Assembly: GCA_016719635.1 (NCBI GenBank) | Contig: JADJYT010000009.1 | Span: forward strand, 101,158 to 165,157 | Direction: 5' to 3' | Length of the DNA: 64,000 bases | DNA from: Sphingobacteriales bacterium | GTDB lineage: Bacteria; Bacteroidota; Bacteroidia; Chitinophagales; JADIYW01 | Shown: positions 25,915-34,518 of the stretch, in pieces | Numbering within the stretch: the first letter of the stretch is position 1 | How the letters are laid out: each line of letters opens with the position of its first letter | The notes under the pieces: generated by a model | Databases searched by the model: none | What the model saw: the letters and a program-made list of their open reading frames with translations, nothing else | Told to the model about the DNA's origin: nothing | Position numbers and translations under genes: made by a program

Positions 25915-27384
25915 TTATTTTTCTGTATTTAAAGCTGATTCAATCTTTATCTGTCCTGTACTGAAATTAACCAATAGCCCCAGGCAGATTAAGAACAGAG
26001 AACCCACCTTGTTCGCCTCGACAAGGTCACTGAGCGTATTGTTTAACAGGAATGCTACAATGCATAATGTGACGACAGCGATATATTTCCGGTTTTCTGC
26101 ATCTGAGACGGTATAAATCTGTTCTGCCGTTAACAATATAACGCCGATTAAAATAATATAGAGGAGCAAAGCAGGTAACCCCTGTTCGGTGAGCAGCAGC
26201 AGAAAATAATTGTGTACGGTAGATCGTTCCTCATTGTCGCTGATATATGTTTCATAAGCGGTGACGGTGAATTGCTTGTAGTTCGTGACAAAATTATTCG
26301 GACCCACCCCGACGAAAGGATGTTCTTTAAATAATTTAACGGCGGCAATCCACCTGTAAAATCGTTCTACAGTACTCATGTCTTCCATCTCAAAGGTGGA
26401 AGTGAGGTGCTCCCCCAATTCGTCGTGGTAAATGGTGTGTTCGAAGTCCGGAGAATATTTTAAGTAATTGTTGTTCGATACCATATATCCCGTGAATGTA
26501 ATGGCAATCACGCTTGCCGCAAGGAGCACAAGCTTGGTTAGTTTGAATCGCAGAATAAGAATATAGAATGGCATACCAATCAGGGCAAGCCATGCGCCGC
26601 GGGTGTAAGACAGAAAAATGGCGGCGATAAACACGGGAATGGAATACCTTAAAACAGTATGTCTGACATAATGCTTCGGGTACCAGCTTTTGGCGAGAAA
26701 CAGAAACGGAAGAAACATGGTGATGAAAACGGCATAATTGACGTGATTCCGGTAAACGGGGTACACGGCTTTTTGTATGTTGTCAAAGTTGAAGTGTAAG
26801 GTGGCATGTTTAATCAGGATAAACAGCACACTGCCAAATGTGGGAATAAATAAACACCAGAAAAGGATACGAATGGATTTTTCATTTCTTATCAGTAAGA
26901 TCGGTAACAGGAAAAACCCTGACAGATACCAGGACTTTGCCAGCAGGTATTTAACGGACAGAACAGCGTCTGTTGAAAAGAACGTGACAAAGATGCTCCA
27001 GCCAAACATGCCGAATAACACCATTAAAATGGGGTGTCTGAAGGATTTTTGGTTCAGTTCGTCAGGGTTGATAAGAAAATAGATAAGGATACTTCCGGTC
27101 AAAAGTATCAGGATGGGTTCAGATGGCAAATCGGTACCGAAACTGCCTATATACGTTTCGACTGATAATGGAATGGTAAGCAATAATATAAAAAAAACGA
27201 GTCTGAAATTTAATAACGCCAGAACAGAGAACAACAGGCAGAATGGTAGTATCCCAAGTGTATAATCTTCCGTATAGATACCGGTGGAAAAACAGAGGAT
27301 CGTGAATAGCCCGAATACCCAGAATAAAGGACCGGCATATTTGTCTGCTATCTTAGGTGCGTTGAAATCCGTATTTGTCTGCAT
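25915..27384 (-). CDS. O-antigen ligase/polymerase-like membrane protein (Wzy_C)
   Basis: The protein is 489 residues with about 11-12 membrane helices. The diagnostic parts are FLSYTRGAWLALIGMPFYI and, after a large periplasmic loop, TVHNYFLLLLTEQGLPALLL, the HN...E-x-G signature of the Wzy_C/WaaL family. It should polymerise or ligate lipid-linked glycans on the outer face of the inner membrane. Its start overlaps the end of the Wzz-like gene by 32 bases, so the two are coupled. Whether it is a polymerase or a ligase cannot be read from the sequence. Confidence 0.88.
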   Translation of the reverse strand: MQTNTDFNAPKIADKYAGPLFWVFGLFTILCFSTGIYTEDYTLGILPFCLLFSVLALLNFRLVFFILLLTIPLSVETYIGSFGTDLPSEPILILLTGSILIYFLINPDELNQKSFRHPILMVLFGMFGWSIFVTFFSTDAVLSVKYLLAKSWYLSGFFLLPILLIRNEKSIRILFWCLFIPTFGSVLFILIKHATLHFNFDNIQKAVYPVYRNHVNYAVFITMFLPFLFLAKSWYPKHYVRHTVLRYSIPVFIAAIFLSYTRGAWLALIGMPFYILILRFKLTKLVLLAASVIAITFTGYMVSNNNYLKYSPDFEHTIYHDELGEHLTSTFEMEDMSTVERFYRWIAAVKLFKEHPFVGVGPNNFVTNYKQFTVTAYETYISDNEERSTVHNYFLLLLTEQGLPALLLYIILIGVILLTAEQIYTVSDAENRKYIAVVTLCIVAFLLNNTLSDLVEANKVGSLFLICLGLLVNFSTGQIKIESALNTEK

Positions 27385-28174
27385 GTTTATACAATTCTAA
27401 CAGGAGTGCAGCGAATGACGCAAGAATAAATGAGATGATTGCCGTGCTTAATAGAATCAACCATCGGATGGGCTTTGCTTTCTTTACTGCCGGTTGCGGC
27501 TCCTCCACCACAAAGATGGTTTTAAAATCCTTGGAGGATGAAACGGCATATTGGTCCCGTATGGTCATTAATTTTGTCAGTTCTTCCGATGCCGTCTCTG
27601 AGTTGCCGGAAGTCAGCATCAGTTTTTTTTCTGCAATCTGTTTGTCGATTAAATCCAGCACCGTCGATTTGTTTTCAATCAGTATCGACCTGTAAATGGA
27701 ATCTGAACGCATGACAATATCTGTAACCAGTGTGGACGCAAGCCTGGCATCCGTATCTACAATACTGACTTCAATTGCGCCCAAATCATTTCTGACGGCG
27801 TTGAAATTTTCATAAAATTCCTTTTGCGTATAATACGTAAAAAGTGCAGGCGTCTTTGCCCGGATCTTGTAATGCCTGCCTAACTCAAACTTGTGAATCA
27901 ATGCCAGGCTCATAGGCGCAGAGGATACAATTGTCAGAAACCGGTTGATATCTTCTTTTCCTCCAAACATACTGACGCCTCCGGCTTCCTTTTCATTGAA
28001 TAAGGCTGCCCTGTCCGTACTCGTAGGATTGGATAAGTAAAATACCATTCTGGATTTATAGTAAGGCGGCATGATAAAGGGCAGCGTAATGATAAAACTG
28101 ACTGTTACAGCGATTATCGTAAACAGAAGAATCTGCTTATGCCATTTGGCTACGATTTTAAACAATTCCAGCAT
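27353..28174 (-). CDS. Wzz-like polysaccharide chain-length/co-polymerase protein
   Basis: The protein is 273 residues with a helix near each end (KQILLFTIIAVTVSFIITLP and WLILLSTAIISFILASFAALL) and a periplasmic middle with a helical region around LDLIDKQIAEKKLML. This is the two-helix topology of Wzz/PCP proteins. There is no C-terminal tyrosine-kinase domain. It should set polymer length for the adjacent Wzy-like protein. I chose the ATG at 28174, just before the first helix, because the longer frame begins beyond the promoter box. Confidence 0.82.
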   Translation of the reverse strand: MLELFKIVAKWHKQILLFTIIAVTVSFIITLPFIMPPYYKSRMVFYLSNPTSTDRAALFNEKEAGGVSMFGGKEDINRFLTIVSSAPMSLALIHKFELGRHYKIRAKTPALFTYYTQKEFYENFNAVRNDLGAIEVSIVDTDARLASTLVTDIVMRSDSIYRSILIENKSTVLDLIDKQIAEKKLMLTSGNSETASEELTKLMTIRDQYAVSSSKDFKTIFVVEEPQPAVKKAKPIRWLILLSTAIISFILASFAALLLELYKHADKYGFQRT

Positions 28175-28203
28175 ACAGGAAATATATAATTTAAAGAATC
28201 TGC

Positions 28204-28211
28204 CAAAAGTA
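28204..28211 (-). promoter_or_regulatory. -7 box for the Wzz-Wzy pair
   Basis: The minus strand reads TACTTTTG (TAnnTTTG), ending 29 bases before the ATG at 28174. It lies between the flippase stop and the Wzz-like start, so this pair may have its own promoter. Confidence 0.5.
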
Positions 28212-28255
28212 CGAAAATACAATGAATTTGACTATGTATTAATCCTTTATAGGCA

Positions 28256-29716
28256 TTATTCCTTATAACCCACTTTCAGCTCCAGCGACTTCAAATTGAC
28301 CAATCCCAGCACATAGGATAGGAATGGGATACAAATGAGGTACAGGCATATATGATAAGCCAGGTCTAACGGAATGCTGGCAGAAAAACGGAATGTCTTT
28401 AATATGAAAACCAGGGACAGGCAAATCGATGCAAATCCTGACAACTGTAAGACATATTTATAGTTGAACCTTAGTTTGAAAATACGGAACGTATATACGG
28501 AATAACAAGCCAACATATACAGCTGGGTGATTAAGGTGGCTATTCCGGCTCCTTTGGCACCCATCCGTATGATGAGGATGTAGTTTAAAGAGATGTTCAG
28601 GATGACCGCCGTCACCAATGTGGCAATCATTAATCTGAAATTCTGATTGGCGGTGAGAAGCGTTCCAATCACGTATAATATGGCTACCGGAAAGAAGTTT
28701 AACAACAAATAGCCGAATACCTCGGCGGAATAACCGCTGTCAGCGGTGTTATAAAGCAGCTGCATCAGTTCCGTACGGTACGTAAAAAAACAGACTATCA
28801 ATGATACGGACAGGCAATAGATGATCGATAGAGACGATTTTAAGAGTGTTTTTATTTCGGACTTTTGGGCAATCCTGTAGGCAAACATCGGCAGCAGGAT
28901 GGTGGCAAATAGATAACCGATATTGTTCAGCGATTCCATGATTCGGTAGCCCTGCGCATAGATGCCGGATTCCGCTGCCCCATTGCTGCCCTGGAGCCTT
29001 TCCAGCATCACACCATCAATGCGGTAGTAGGTGGTCATCAGAAAATGGATAATGGCATAGGGTAAGGTTTGACGGGATATGGAAATAAACTGATTAAGAT
29101 CGAGAGATAGTCTTAACCGGCGGGTTAATCGGAATGAGAAAAAAAGACAGACCAAAAACGTGATGAAATAAGCTGCCAGTTGTGCCAGTGCGAAATTGAA
29201 AACGGTTAATTGAAAGTGGCTGCTGTTGCCCCAGATTAAGAAACCGCAAAAGATGATCATCAGTAATTTATCCAGCACGGACAGCAGAGCATCCTTGATG
29301 AATAGCTGATGGGCGGAAATATTGGAACGGAGATAAATGGTGAAGGATAATAGAATCTGATTGACTAGAATGACCCAGATGAAGGGCTTTGCCAAATAGC
29401 CCAGCGGATAGGCGACGGCCACACACAACACCAGATAGACAATAAACAGCAGAGTTTTAAAGAATAAGATGTTCGGGAGCAATGAATTGATTTTGCTGCG
29501 GTCAGCCGCGACTTCCCGGTTGTTGTAATTCTGCAGCCCGAAGTCCAGTAATATCTGAAACAGATAGGTGAAATTAAAGATGGCAAAATACAAGCCGTAT
29601 TCCTGTTCGCCCAGCTTATTCTGTACGGTTCTGTCGATACCGAATACCCAGAACGGCTTTATCAGGAAGTTGACAAAGACCATAAAGAATACATTGAACA
29701 GAAACGATTTTTTCAA
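28256..29716 (-). CDS. Polysaccharide flippase-like protein (Wzx/MOP family)
   Basis: The protein is 486 residues with 12-14 predicted helices. The N-terminus (FMVFVNFLIKPFWVFGIDRT) and the segment LQILLDFGLQNYNNREVAADRSKI match the first region of Wzx/RfbX-type translocases. ILLPMFAYRIAQKSE and the later NISLNYILIIRMGAKGAGIATLI match their second half. It should flip undecaprenyl-linked oligosaccharides across the inner membrane. It starts 2 bases after the small exported protein's stop, in a run of tightly coupled genes. Confidence 0.88.
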   Translation of the reverse strand: MKKSFLFNVFFMVFVNFLIKPFWVFGIDRTVQNKLGEQEYGLYFAIFNFTYLFQILLDFGLQNYNNREVAADRSKINSLLPNILFFKTLLFIVYLVLCVAVAYPLGYLAKPFIWVILVNQILLSFTIYLRSNISAHQLFIKDALLSVLDKLLMIIFCGFLIWGNSSHFQLTVFNFALAQLAAYFITFLVCLFFSFRLTRRLRLSLDLNQFISISRQTLPYAIIHFLMTTYYRIDGVMLERLQGSNGAAESGIYAQGYRIMESLNNIGYLFATILLPMFAYRIAQKSEIKTLLKSSLSIIYCLSVSLIVCFFTYRTELMQLLYNTADSGYSAEVFGYLLLNFFPVAILYVIGTLLTANQNFRLMIATLVTAVILNISLNYILIIRMGAKGAGIATLITQLYMLACYSVYTFRIFKLRFNYKYVLQLSGFASICLSLVFILKTFRFSASIPLDLAYHICLYLICIPFLSYVLGLVNLKSLELKVGYKE

Positions 29717-29718
29717 AA

Positions 29719-30135
29719 TTATAGTTTAAAGATGGATTTGAGCTGTACTATCCCTTCTTTGGTAAATGAATTTACATACTTCTTATGGTCAATCTTGAAT
29801 ACGACATATCCCGTACTGTCTTTCCAGTAAACATCTCCGTTTATAACCTGTCCACCCCTGAGCTGCCAGCTGTAGTAGATTTGGGAAGTAAGTGCAGGGA
29901 TTTCTGTTGCGGCAGTATCTTTTATATAACTCAGAAAGGTATTGCGGTATTTTTCCGGCAAATCGACATGTGCAAATTGAGTGGCATGGTTCAGTTCCAA
30001 CTTTTCGGTAGTATTGATCAGCTTTATGAAAATACTTTGCGGCATTTTGCCGTCAGACTGTGCAAACAGGCTGCCAGTCCCGCAAAAGAATAGGGCGAGA
30101 ACAAGCAGGGATATGAGCTGTCTTGGCGGATACAT
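29719..30135 (-). CDS. Small exported protein in the polysaccharide operon
   Basis: The protein is 138 residues with a signal peptide (LISLLVLALFFCGTGSLFAQ, probable cut after FAQ). The mature part has FIKLINTTEKLELNHATQF, then PEKYRNTFLSYIK and a beta-rich end (GDVYWKDSTGYVVFKID). I do not recognise a family. It lies 1 base from the aminotransferase stop and 2 bases before the flippase start, so it is almost certainly made with them. Confidence 0.72.
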   Translation of the reverse strand: MYPPRQLISLLVLALFFCGTGSLFAQSDGKMPQSIFIKLINTTEKLELNHATQFAHVDLPEKYRNTFLSYIKDTAATEIPALTSQIYYSWQLRGGQVINGDVYWKDSTGYVVFKIDHKKYVNSFTKEGIVQLKSIFKL

Positions 30136-30136
30136 G

Positions 30137-31327
30137 CTATGGATATACGTTGTTTAAGGCATTCAGAATAATCCGGCAAGATACGCGAATCTCTTCTTCC
30201 GTGATGATCAGAGGCGGAGCGATTCGCATGCAGTTGCTGGCAAATAAAAACCAGTCCGTCACCAGTCCGTTTTCAAGGCAGTTGTCTGTCACCTTTTTCA
30301 GGTTCTCGAAATTATCCAGATAGACTGCCATCATCAGTCCGCAATGGTTAATCTTTCGGATGGCGGGATGTTTTAATAATTCTTCAAACAATCGGGCTTT
30401 TGCGCCTGCTGTTTCATATAGCTTCAATTCCGCTATTTCCTGTAAGGATGCCAGCGCAGCCGCACAGCATATCGCATTGCCTCCGAAAGTGGTGATATGC
30501 CCCAATACGGGATGGTGCTGCAATACGCTCATCGTTTCTTTATTTGAAATAAAACATGCCAGGGGCAGGCCGCCTCCGAAGGCTTTTCCGAGCAGTAAAA
30601 TATCCGGTACTGTCTGCTCTGCCTGAAAGCGGAATAAACTGCCTGTTCTGCCGCAGCCCGTTTGTATCTCGTCAAACACGAGCAATGTGCCCGTCTCGTC
30701 GCATCGTTTTCTGACAGCCTGTAAATATCCTTTGCCAGGTACCAGCACACCGGCCTCCGCCTGAACAGTTTCCATAAAAACGGCGGCGGTTCTTTTTGTA
30801 ATCAAAGAGATATCCTCTGAATGGTTGTATCGGATCTGCCGGGTATCCGGCAATAAGGGACGGTAATTGGATTTGAAATATTCATCTCCCAACAAACTCA
30901 GCGCACCCTGCGTGCTGCCGTGGTAAGAATTTTTACAGGAGATGATTTCCGTTCTTCCTGTAAATCGTTTCGCCAGTTTCATGGCGCCTTCAGTAGCTTC
31001 CGTTCCGGAATTGGTAAAATAGACGGAGTTTAAAGCAGCCGGCAGCAGGTTGCAAACGTATGTTGCCAGTTGTACCTGCGGTGATTGAATAAACTCACCG
31101 TAGACCATGGTGTGCGCATAGCGTGCCGCCTGCTGCTGTATGGCTTGCACGATTCTGGGATGACAATGTCCCAGACTGCTGACACTGATGCCGGAAATAA
31201 GGTCAATGTATCGTTTGCCGGATGTATCATATAAATAGACACCTTCAGCATGGTCAATTTCCAGACCGAGAGGCGTATCGCTCGTTTGTGCCACATGTTG
31301 TAAAAATAGCTGTCGCTGGGATAACAT
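30137..31327 (-). CDS. Class III (ornithine/acetylornithine-type) PLP aminotransferase
   Basis: The protein is 396 residues. FTNSGTEATEGAMKLAKRFT binds the cofactor phosphate, LLVFDEIQTGCGRTG holds the PLP-pairing Asp, and ILLLGKAFGGGLPLACFIS contains the Schiff-base Lys. GHITTFGGNAICCAAALASL follows. The substrate could be acetylornithine, ornithine or a sugar/diamine. No arginine-synthesis genes are near, and it heads the transcript that continues into the flippase, so a role in making a modified sugar or lipid is possible but unproven. Confidence 0.88.
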   Translation of the reverse strand: MLSQRQLFLQHVAQTSDTPLGLEIDHAEGVYLYDTSGKRYIDLISGISVSSLGHCHPRIVQAIQQQAARYAHTMVYGEFIQSPQVQLATYVCNLLPAALNSVYFTNSGTEATEGAMKLAKRFTGRTEIISCKNSYHGSTQGALSLLGDEYFKSNYRPLLPDTRQIRYNHSEDISLITKRTAAVFMETVQAEAGVLVPGKGYLQAVRKRCDETGTLLVFDEIQTGCGRTGSLFRFQAEQTVPDILLLGKAFGGGLPLACFISNKETMSVLQHHPVLGHITTFGGNAICCAAALASLQEIAELKLYETAGAKARLFEELLKHPAIRKINHCGLMMAVYLDNFENLKKVTDNCLENGLVTDWFLFASNCMRIAPPLIITEEEIRVSCRIILNALNNVYP

Positions 31328-31331
31328 GGTG

Positions 31332-31339
31332 CAAAGTTA
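31332..31339 (-). promoter_or_regulatory. -7 box for the aminotransferase operon, leaderless
   Basis: The minus strand reads TAACTTTG, then CACC, then the ATG at 31327. Box and spacing are the same as for recR. Confidence 0.6.
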
Positions 31340-31439
31340 TTAATTAATAATAACTTATTATTTCCCGCCCATAAATTAGCTTATGCATAGATGAAGGACT
31401 GTTTTTAGGACTAACTTTACTTCCGTTAAATATAGCATT

Positions 31440-32936
31440 ATGGCATCTAAGAAAGATTTTTCTGTTCTCATTACCGGTACCGGATTCTCCGGGATTTGTG
31501 TTGGCATACAGTTGAAAAAGGCAGGATTTCACAATTTTAAGATAGTGGAAAAAGCCGCCGAAGTGGGCGGAACCTGGCGGGATAACCACTATCCCGGAGC
31601 GGCGTGTGATGTGAAATCGAATCTGTATTCGTATTCCTTTGAACCAAACCCGAACTGGACAAGAGAATATTCTCCTCAGAAGGAAATCCTGGAATACACC
31701 AGAAATTGTGTACAGAAATATGATTTGGAAAAGCATATCCTCTTCAACTGGGAAGTGAAATCCGCCCGCTATCAGGAAGACAAGGCAATATGGAATCTGA
31801 TCAATACAAAAGGCGAACAATTATCTTCCAATGTGGTGGTATTCGGCAACGGCCCGTTACATCTGCCCAGTATCCCGGATATAAACGGAATTAAAAATTT
31901 TAAAGGAACCGTTTTCCATTCCGCGCAGTGGAACCATGACTATGACCTGAACGGCAAGAATGTTTGCGTCATCGGAACGGGTGCCAGTGCCATCCAGTTT
32001 GTTCCCGAGATTCAGCCAAAGGTAAAACAACTCTACCTGATGCAGCGCACAGCCCCCTGGGTATTGCCAAAGCCGGATGGGGAATTTACGCCAACCCAGC
32101 ACACACTATTTGAAAAAATCCCGTTGGTACAGAAGCTCAACCGCGATTTTATCTATTACCTCAACGAGGCGCAGGTAGTCGGCATGATATACAATGAAAA
32201 TATCCTGAAAATGGGCGAGGTGCTCGGAAAACGACATATCAATAAATATATCAAAGACCCTGACCTCCGTAAAAAACTGACACCTACTTATCGCCTGGGC
32301 TGTAAACGGGTATTGTTATCCAATAATTATTATCAGGCACTGGCGCAGCCTAACCTGGAAGTGGTAACGGACGGTATTGAGAAATTTACCAAAGACAGTG
32401 TGGTGACGAAAGACGGTACATCCCGAAAGATAGATGCCGTGATATTGGGAACGGGATTCCATGTGGCAGACAGTTTCCAATATTATGATGTGATGGGAAA
32501 AGACGGCATCACCTTCCAGAAGGCTTTTGAAAACGGTCCGGAAGCGTACTACGGTACCAGTGTCCATCATTTCCCGAATATGTTCATGATGTTGGGGCCC
32601 AATACCGGACTCGGACACAATTCGATGATATATATGATCGAGTCACAGACGAATTACATCATAGATGCGATCAGCAAGATGCAGCAACAGCACATCCGTT
32701 CTATCGAAGTGAAGAAAGAGGTACAGGATACATTCAATGCAGAAATACAACGGAAACTGGAAGGTACCGTATGGCAGTCAGGCTGTAAAAGCTGGTATGT
32801 GAGTGAGGCCGGAAAGAACCATACCGTTTGGCCGGGCTTTACGCTGGAGTTCAGAAACCGTACCAGACACGTCCACCTCGGCGATTATACCGTAGAAAAA
32901 GAAAAGGTGAGACAACAGGAAGCGGAACTGGTATAA
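31440..32936 (+). CDS. Flavin-containing (Baeyer-Villiger-type) monooxygenase
   Basis: The protein is 498 residues. The FAD site is VLITGTGFSGICVGIQLKKA with VGGTWRDNHYPGAACDV after it. The BVMO fingerprint FKGTVFHSAQWNHD (FxGxxxHxxxW) is followed by the NADP site NVCVIGTGASAIQFV. The C-terminal half includes VILGTGFHVADSF and FPNMFMMLGPNTGLGHNS. It should insert one oxygen atom into a ketone, aldehyde or alkane with NADPH and O2. Its last codons and the bases after the stop recur in degraded form at 35948-36034. Confidence 0.92.
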   Translation: MASKKDFSVLITGTGFSGICVGIQLKKAGFHNFKIVEKAAEVGGTWRDNHYPGAACDVKSNLYSYSFEPNPNWTREYSPQKEILEYTRNCVQKYDLEKHILFNWEVKSARYQEDKAIWNLINTKGEQLSSNVVVFGNGPLHLPSIPDINGIKNFKGTVFHSAQWNHDYDLNGKNVCVIGTGASAIQFVPEIQPKVKQLYLMQRTAPWVLPKPDGEFTPTQHTLFEKIPLVQKLNRDFIYYLNEAQVVGMIYNENILKMGEVLGKRHINKYIKDPDLRKKLTPTYRLGCKRVLLSNNYYQALAQPNLEVVTDGIEKFTKDSVVTKDGTSRKIDAVILGTGFHVADSFQYYDVMGKDGITFQKAFENGPEAYYGTSVHHFPNMFMMLGPNTGLGHNSMIYMIESQTNYIIDAISKMQQQHIRSIEVKKEVQDTFNAEIQRKLEGTVWQSGCKSWYVSEAGKNHTVWPGFTLEFRNRTRHVHLGDYTVEKEKVRQQEAELV

Positions 32937-33010
32937 GTTACCCAAACCTCGACATCTTAACCTTGATAGCGTTAACGCAGCTAAAGTACAGCTAATGCAG
33001 ATAAGGTTTG
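32911..33010 (+). repeat. Left copy of an old direct repeat (monooxygenase 3' end plus intergenic DNA)
   Basis: Bases 32911-32953, covering the last eight codons of the monooxygenase, its stop and 17 bases beyond, match 35948-35990 at 35 of 43 positions without gaps. The following stretch to 33010 contains a second block (32971-33010) similar to 35994-36034. It ends in the shared TAAGGTTTG. Confidence 0.7.
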
Positions 33011-33042
33011 AGACTGGTAAATCTTGTACCTGCAATCCCGTC

Positions 33043-33294
33043 ATCCTATGTTTGCAGAAAACTAATTTGAACTGAGGCATAAATATCTTGTAAAGGTAAA
33101 ATTTATTAATCACAATCAAACAGAAGAGCAGGAAAGGATAAAGATTAAGTACCGTCATAGGTAGTGTGATCCTATGTTTGCAGAAAACTAATTTGAACTG
33201 AGGAATAAATATCTTGTAAAGGTAAAATTTATTAATCACAATCAAACAGAAGAGCAGGAAAGGATAAAGATTAAGTACCGTCATAGGTAGTGTG
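33043..33294 (+). repeat. Tandem duplication, two copies of 126 bp
   Basis: Copy 1 is 33043-33168 and copy 2 is 33169-33294. Both begin ATCCTATGTTTGCAG and end CATAGGTAGTGTG. I see one difference only (GAGGCATAAA in copy 1, GAGGAATAAA in copy 2), so the duplication is recent. It lies in the non-coding DNA directly before the IS110-type transposase. The unit is a multiple of three, so a minus-strand frame stays open through both copies, but I do not think it is a gene. Confidence 0.95.
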
Positions 33295-33429
33295 ATACCG
33301 TTCGAAATGCTAATCACCTTTCCCTTCTGAGTTGTAAACTTGGACAGTTCATAGTGCCATGAGCACGTATTTAGGATAGATAAGTCAACAACCAGATAGC
33401 TCTCCAGTTTGAGAAAACTCAAATTTATC

Positions 33430-34400
33430 ATGACAAAAGTAGTAAATTATGTTGGAGTAGATGTCTCCAAAGAGACTTTAGATGTAGCCATACCGAAAGA
33501 AGATGGCTGCTATGTACACAAAAAAGATTAGCAATAATCCACTGGGTTTTAAAAGCATTATCAAATATTTGCCGAAAGATGCCTGCATAGTGATGGAAGC
33601 TACCAGTAGTTACTATATGCCGTTTGCGTATTATTTACATTCGCAGCAAATATTGTTAAGTATTGTAAATCCATTGTCAGTAAATCATTTTTGTAAGATG
33701 CGAATGAGTAGAGCTAAAACAGACAGGAAAGATGCCGCCATGATAGCACAATATGGTAAGAGTGAAACACCAAGATTATGGCAACCCAAAGCAGAACATC
33801 TTTTAGAACTCCAGCAATTACAAGCGATTCTGGATAATCTCACCAAACAAAAAACAAGTTGTAGTAACCAATTAGAAGCTTTTGTCAGTAGTGGGAAGAT
33901 GAGCAAGGATGTCAGTAAAATTATTAAGAAACAGATTGCTTTTATGATAAGGAGATAAAAAAGTAGAAATAAAAATGGTTGCTATCACAGAAAAACATCA
34001 TTCAGAACTGTATAAAAATTTACAGACGATACCAGGTTTAGGTAAACGTACTTCGATGTTATTAATAGTTGTAACAGATGGATTTACAAAGTTTGAGAAT
34101 GCAAAAGAATTAGTAAGTTATATTGGCATCTGTCCAAGGTTATATGAATCAGGTACAAGTGTAAAAGGTAAAAGCAGAATATGTAAAATGGGAATGAGTC
34201 GAATGCGACAATTATTATATTTATGTTCTATGCGAGCCATGAGTTCAAATAAACAATGTAAAGAAATGTACGAACGATTAAAACAAAGAGGAAAAAATGG
34301 AAAATTAGCATTAGTAGCTTTAGCAAACAAACTTGTCAGACAAGCATTTGCCATAGGCACAGGAAATATAGCTTACAATCCTAATTTTTCTTTAAAATAA
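33430..34400 (+). pseudogene. IS110-family transposase with several frameshifts
   Basis: The reading starts at ATG 33430 with YVGVDVSKETLDVAIP, the first catalytic Asp of the DEDD domain. It breaks in a run of six A at 33519-33524 and resumes one frame over with KISNNPLGFKSI. MEATSSYYMPFAYYL (Glu) and AKTDRKDAAMIAQYG (two Asp) complete the RuvC-like site. A second break near a T4 run (33940-33943) and a third near an A6 run (33957-33962) separate this from the C-terminal part (33975-34400) with IPGLGKRTS and SGTSVKGKSRICKMGMSRMR, the Tnp20 Ser region. All parts of a ~320-residue protein are present, so decay is recent or due to homopolymer sequencing errors. Confidence 0.88.
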
Positions 34401-34418
34401 TTTGGATATTTACACAGT

Positions 34419-34452
34419 TCATTTCGACCGCAGGGACAAATCTTGCTTATTT
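34419..34452 (+). repeat. Intergenic repeat, copy 1
   Basis: TCATTTCGACCGCAGGGA and the following bases to 34452 match 35885-35918 at 31 of 34 positions, in the same orientation. The two copies bracket the racemase-like gene. Similar short TCATTTCGACC elements are, to my knowledge, common between genes in Bacteroidota genomes. Confidence 0.8.
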
Positions 34453-34506
34453 CAAAACAACGCCTTATGTAGCGGACTTTACGGACCACTGCAGCATATT
34501 CTTTCC

Positions 34507-34514
34507 TATATTTG
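34507..34514 (+). promoter_or_regulatory. -7 box for the racemase-like gene, leaderless
   Basis: TATATTTG is followed by TTGT and then the ATG at 34519. It is the same full match and four-base spacing as at recR, the aminotransferase and the kinase-RapZ gene, and it decides the start codon here. Confidence 0.6.
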
Positions 34515-34518
34515 TTGT

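Larger units (their letters stand above)
33043..34400 (+). mobile_element. IS110-family insertion sequence (ends not defined)
   Basis: The element consists of a non-coding left part and a broken IS110 transposase. IS110-group elements keep a non-coding end next to the gene that encodes the bridge RNA, and they lack long terminal inverted repeats, so the exact ends cannot be placed by eye. The gene ends 18 bases before an intergenic repeat, which leaves little room on the right. A long left end therefore fits the IS110 rather than the IS1111 arrangement. The left boundary given here is only the start of the tandem duplication. Confidence 0.6.

Noticed and set aside
33043..33294. CRISPR array
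   Set aside because: There are only two long units placed directly end to end, with no spacers between them and no cas genes.
32778..33431. A 217-codon minus-strand frame covering the tandem duplication
   Set aside because: It runs antisense through the end of the monooxygenase. Its length comes mainly from the 126-bp duplication (a multiple of three), and it shows no family motif. It shares its start bases with the transposase ATG on the other strand.
33515..33530. A6G run in the IS110 gene as a programmed frameshift site
   Set aside because: Joining the two parts needs a shift in the +1 direction. A -1 slip, the usual programmed event at A-runs, leads to a frame that stops soon after. Two more shifts are needed downstream, so decay or sequencing error is the simpler reading.
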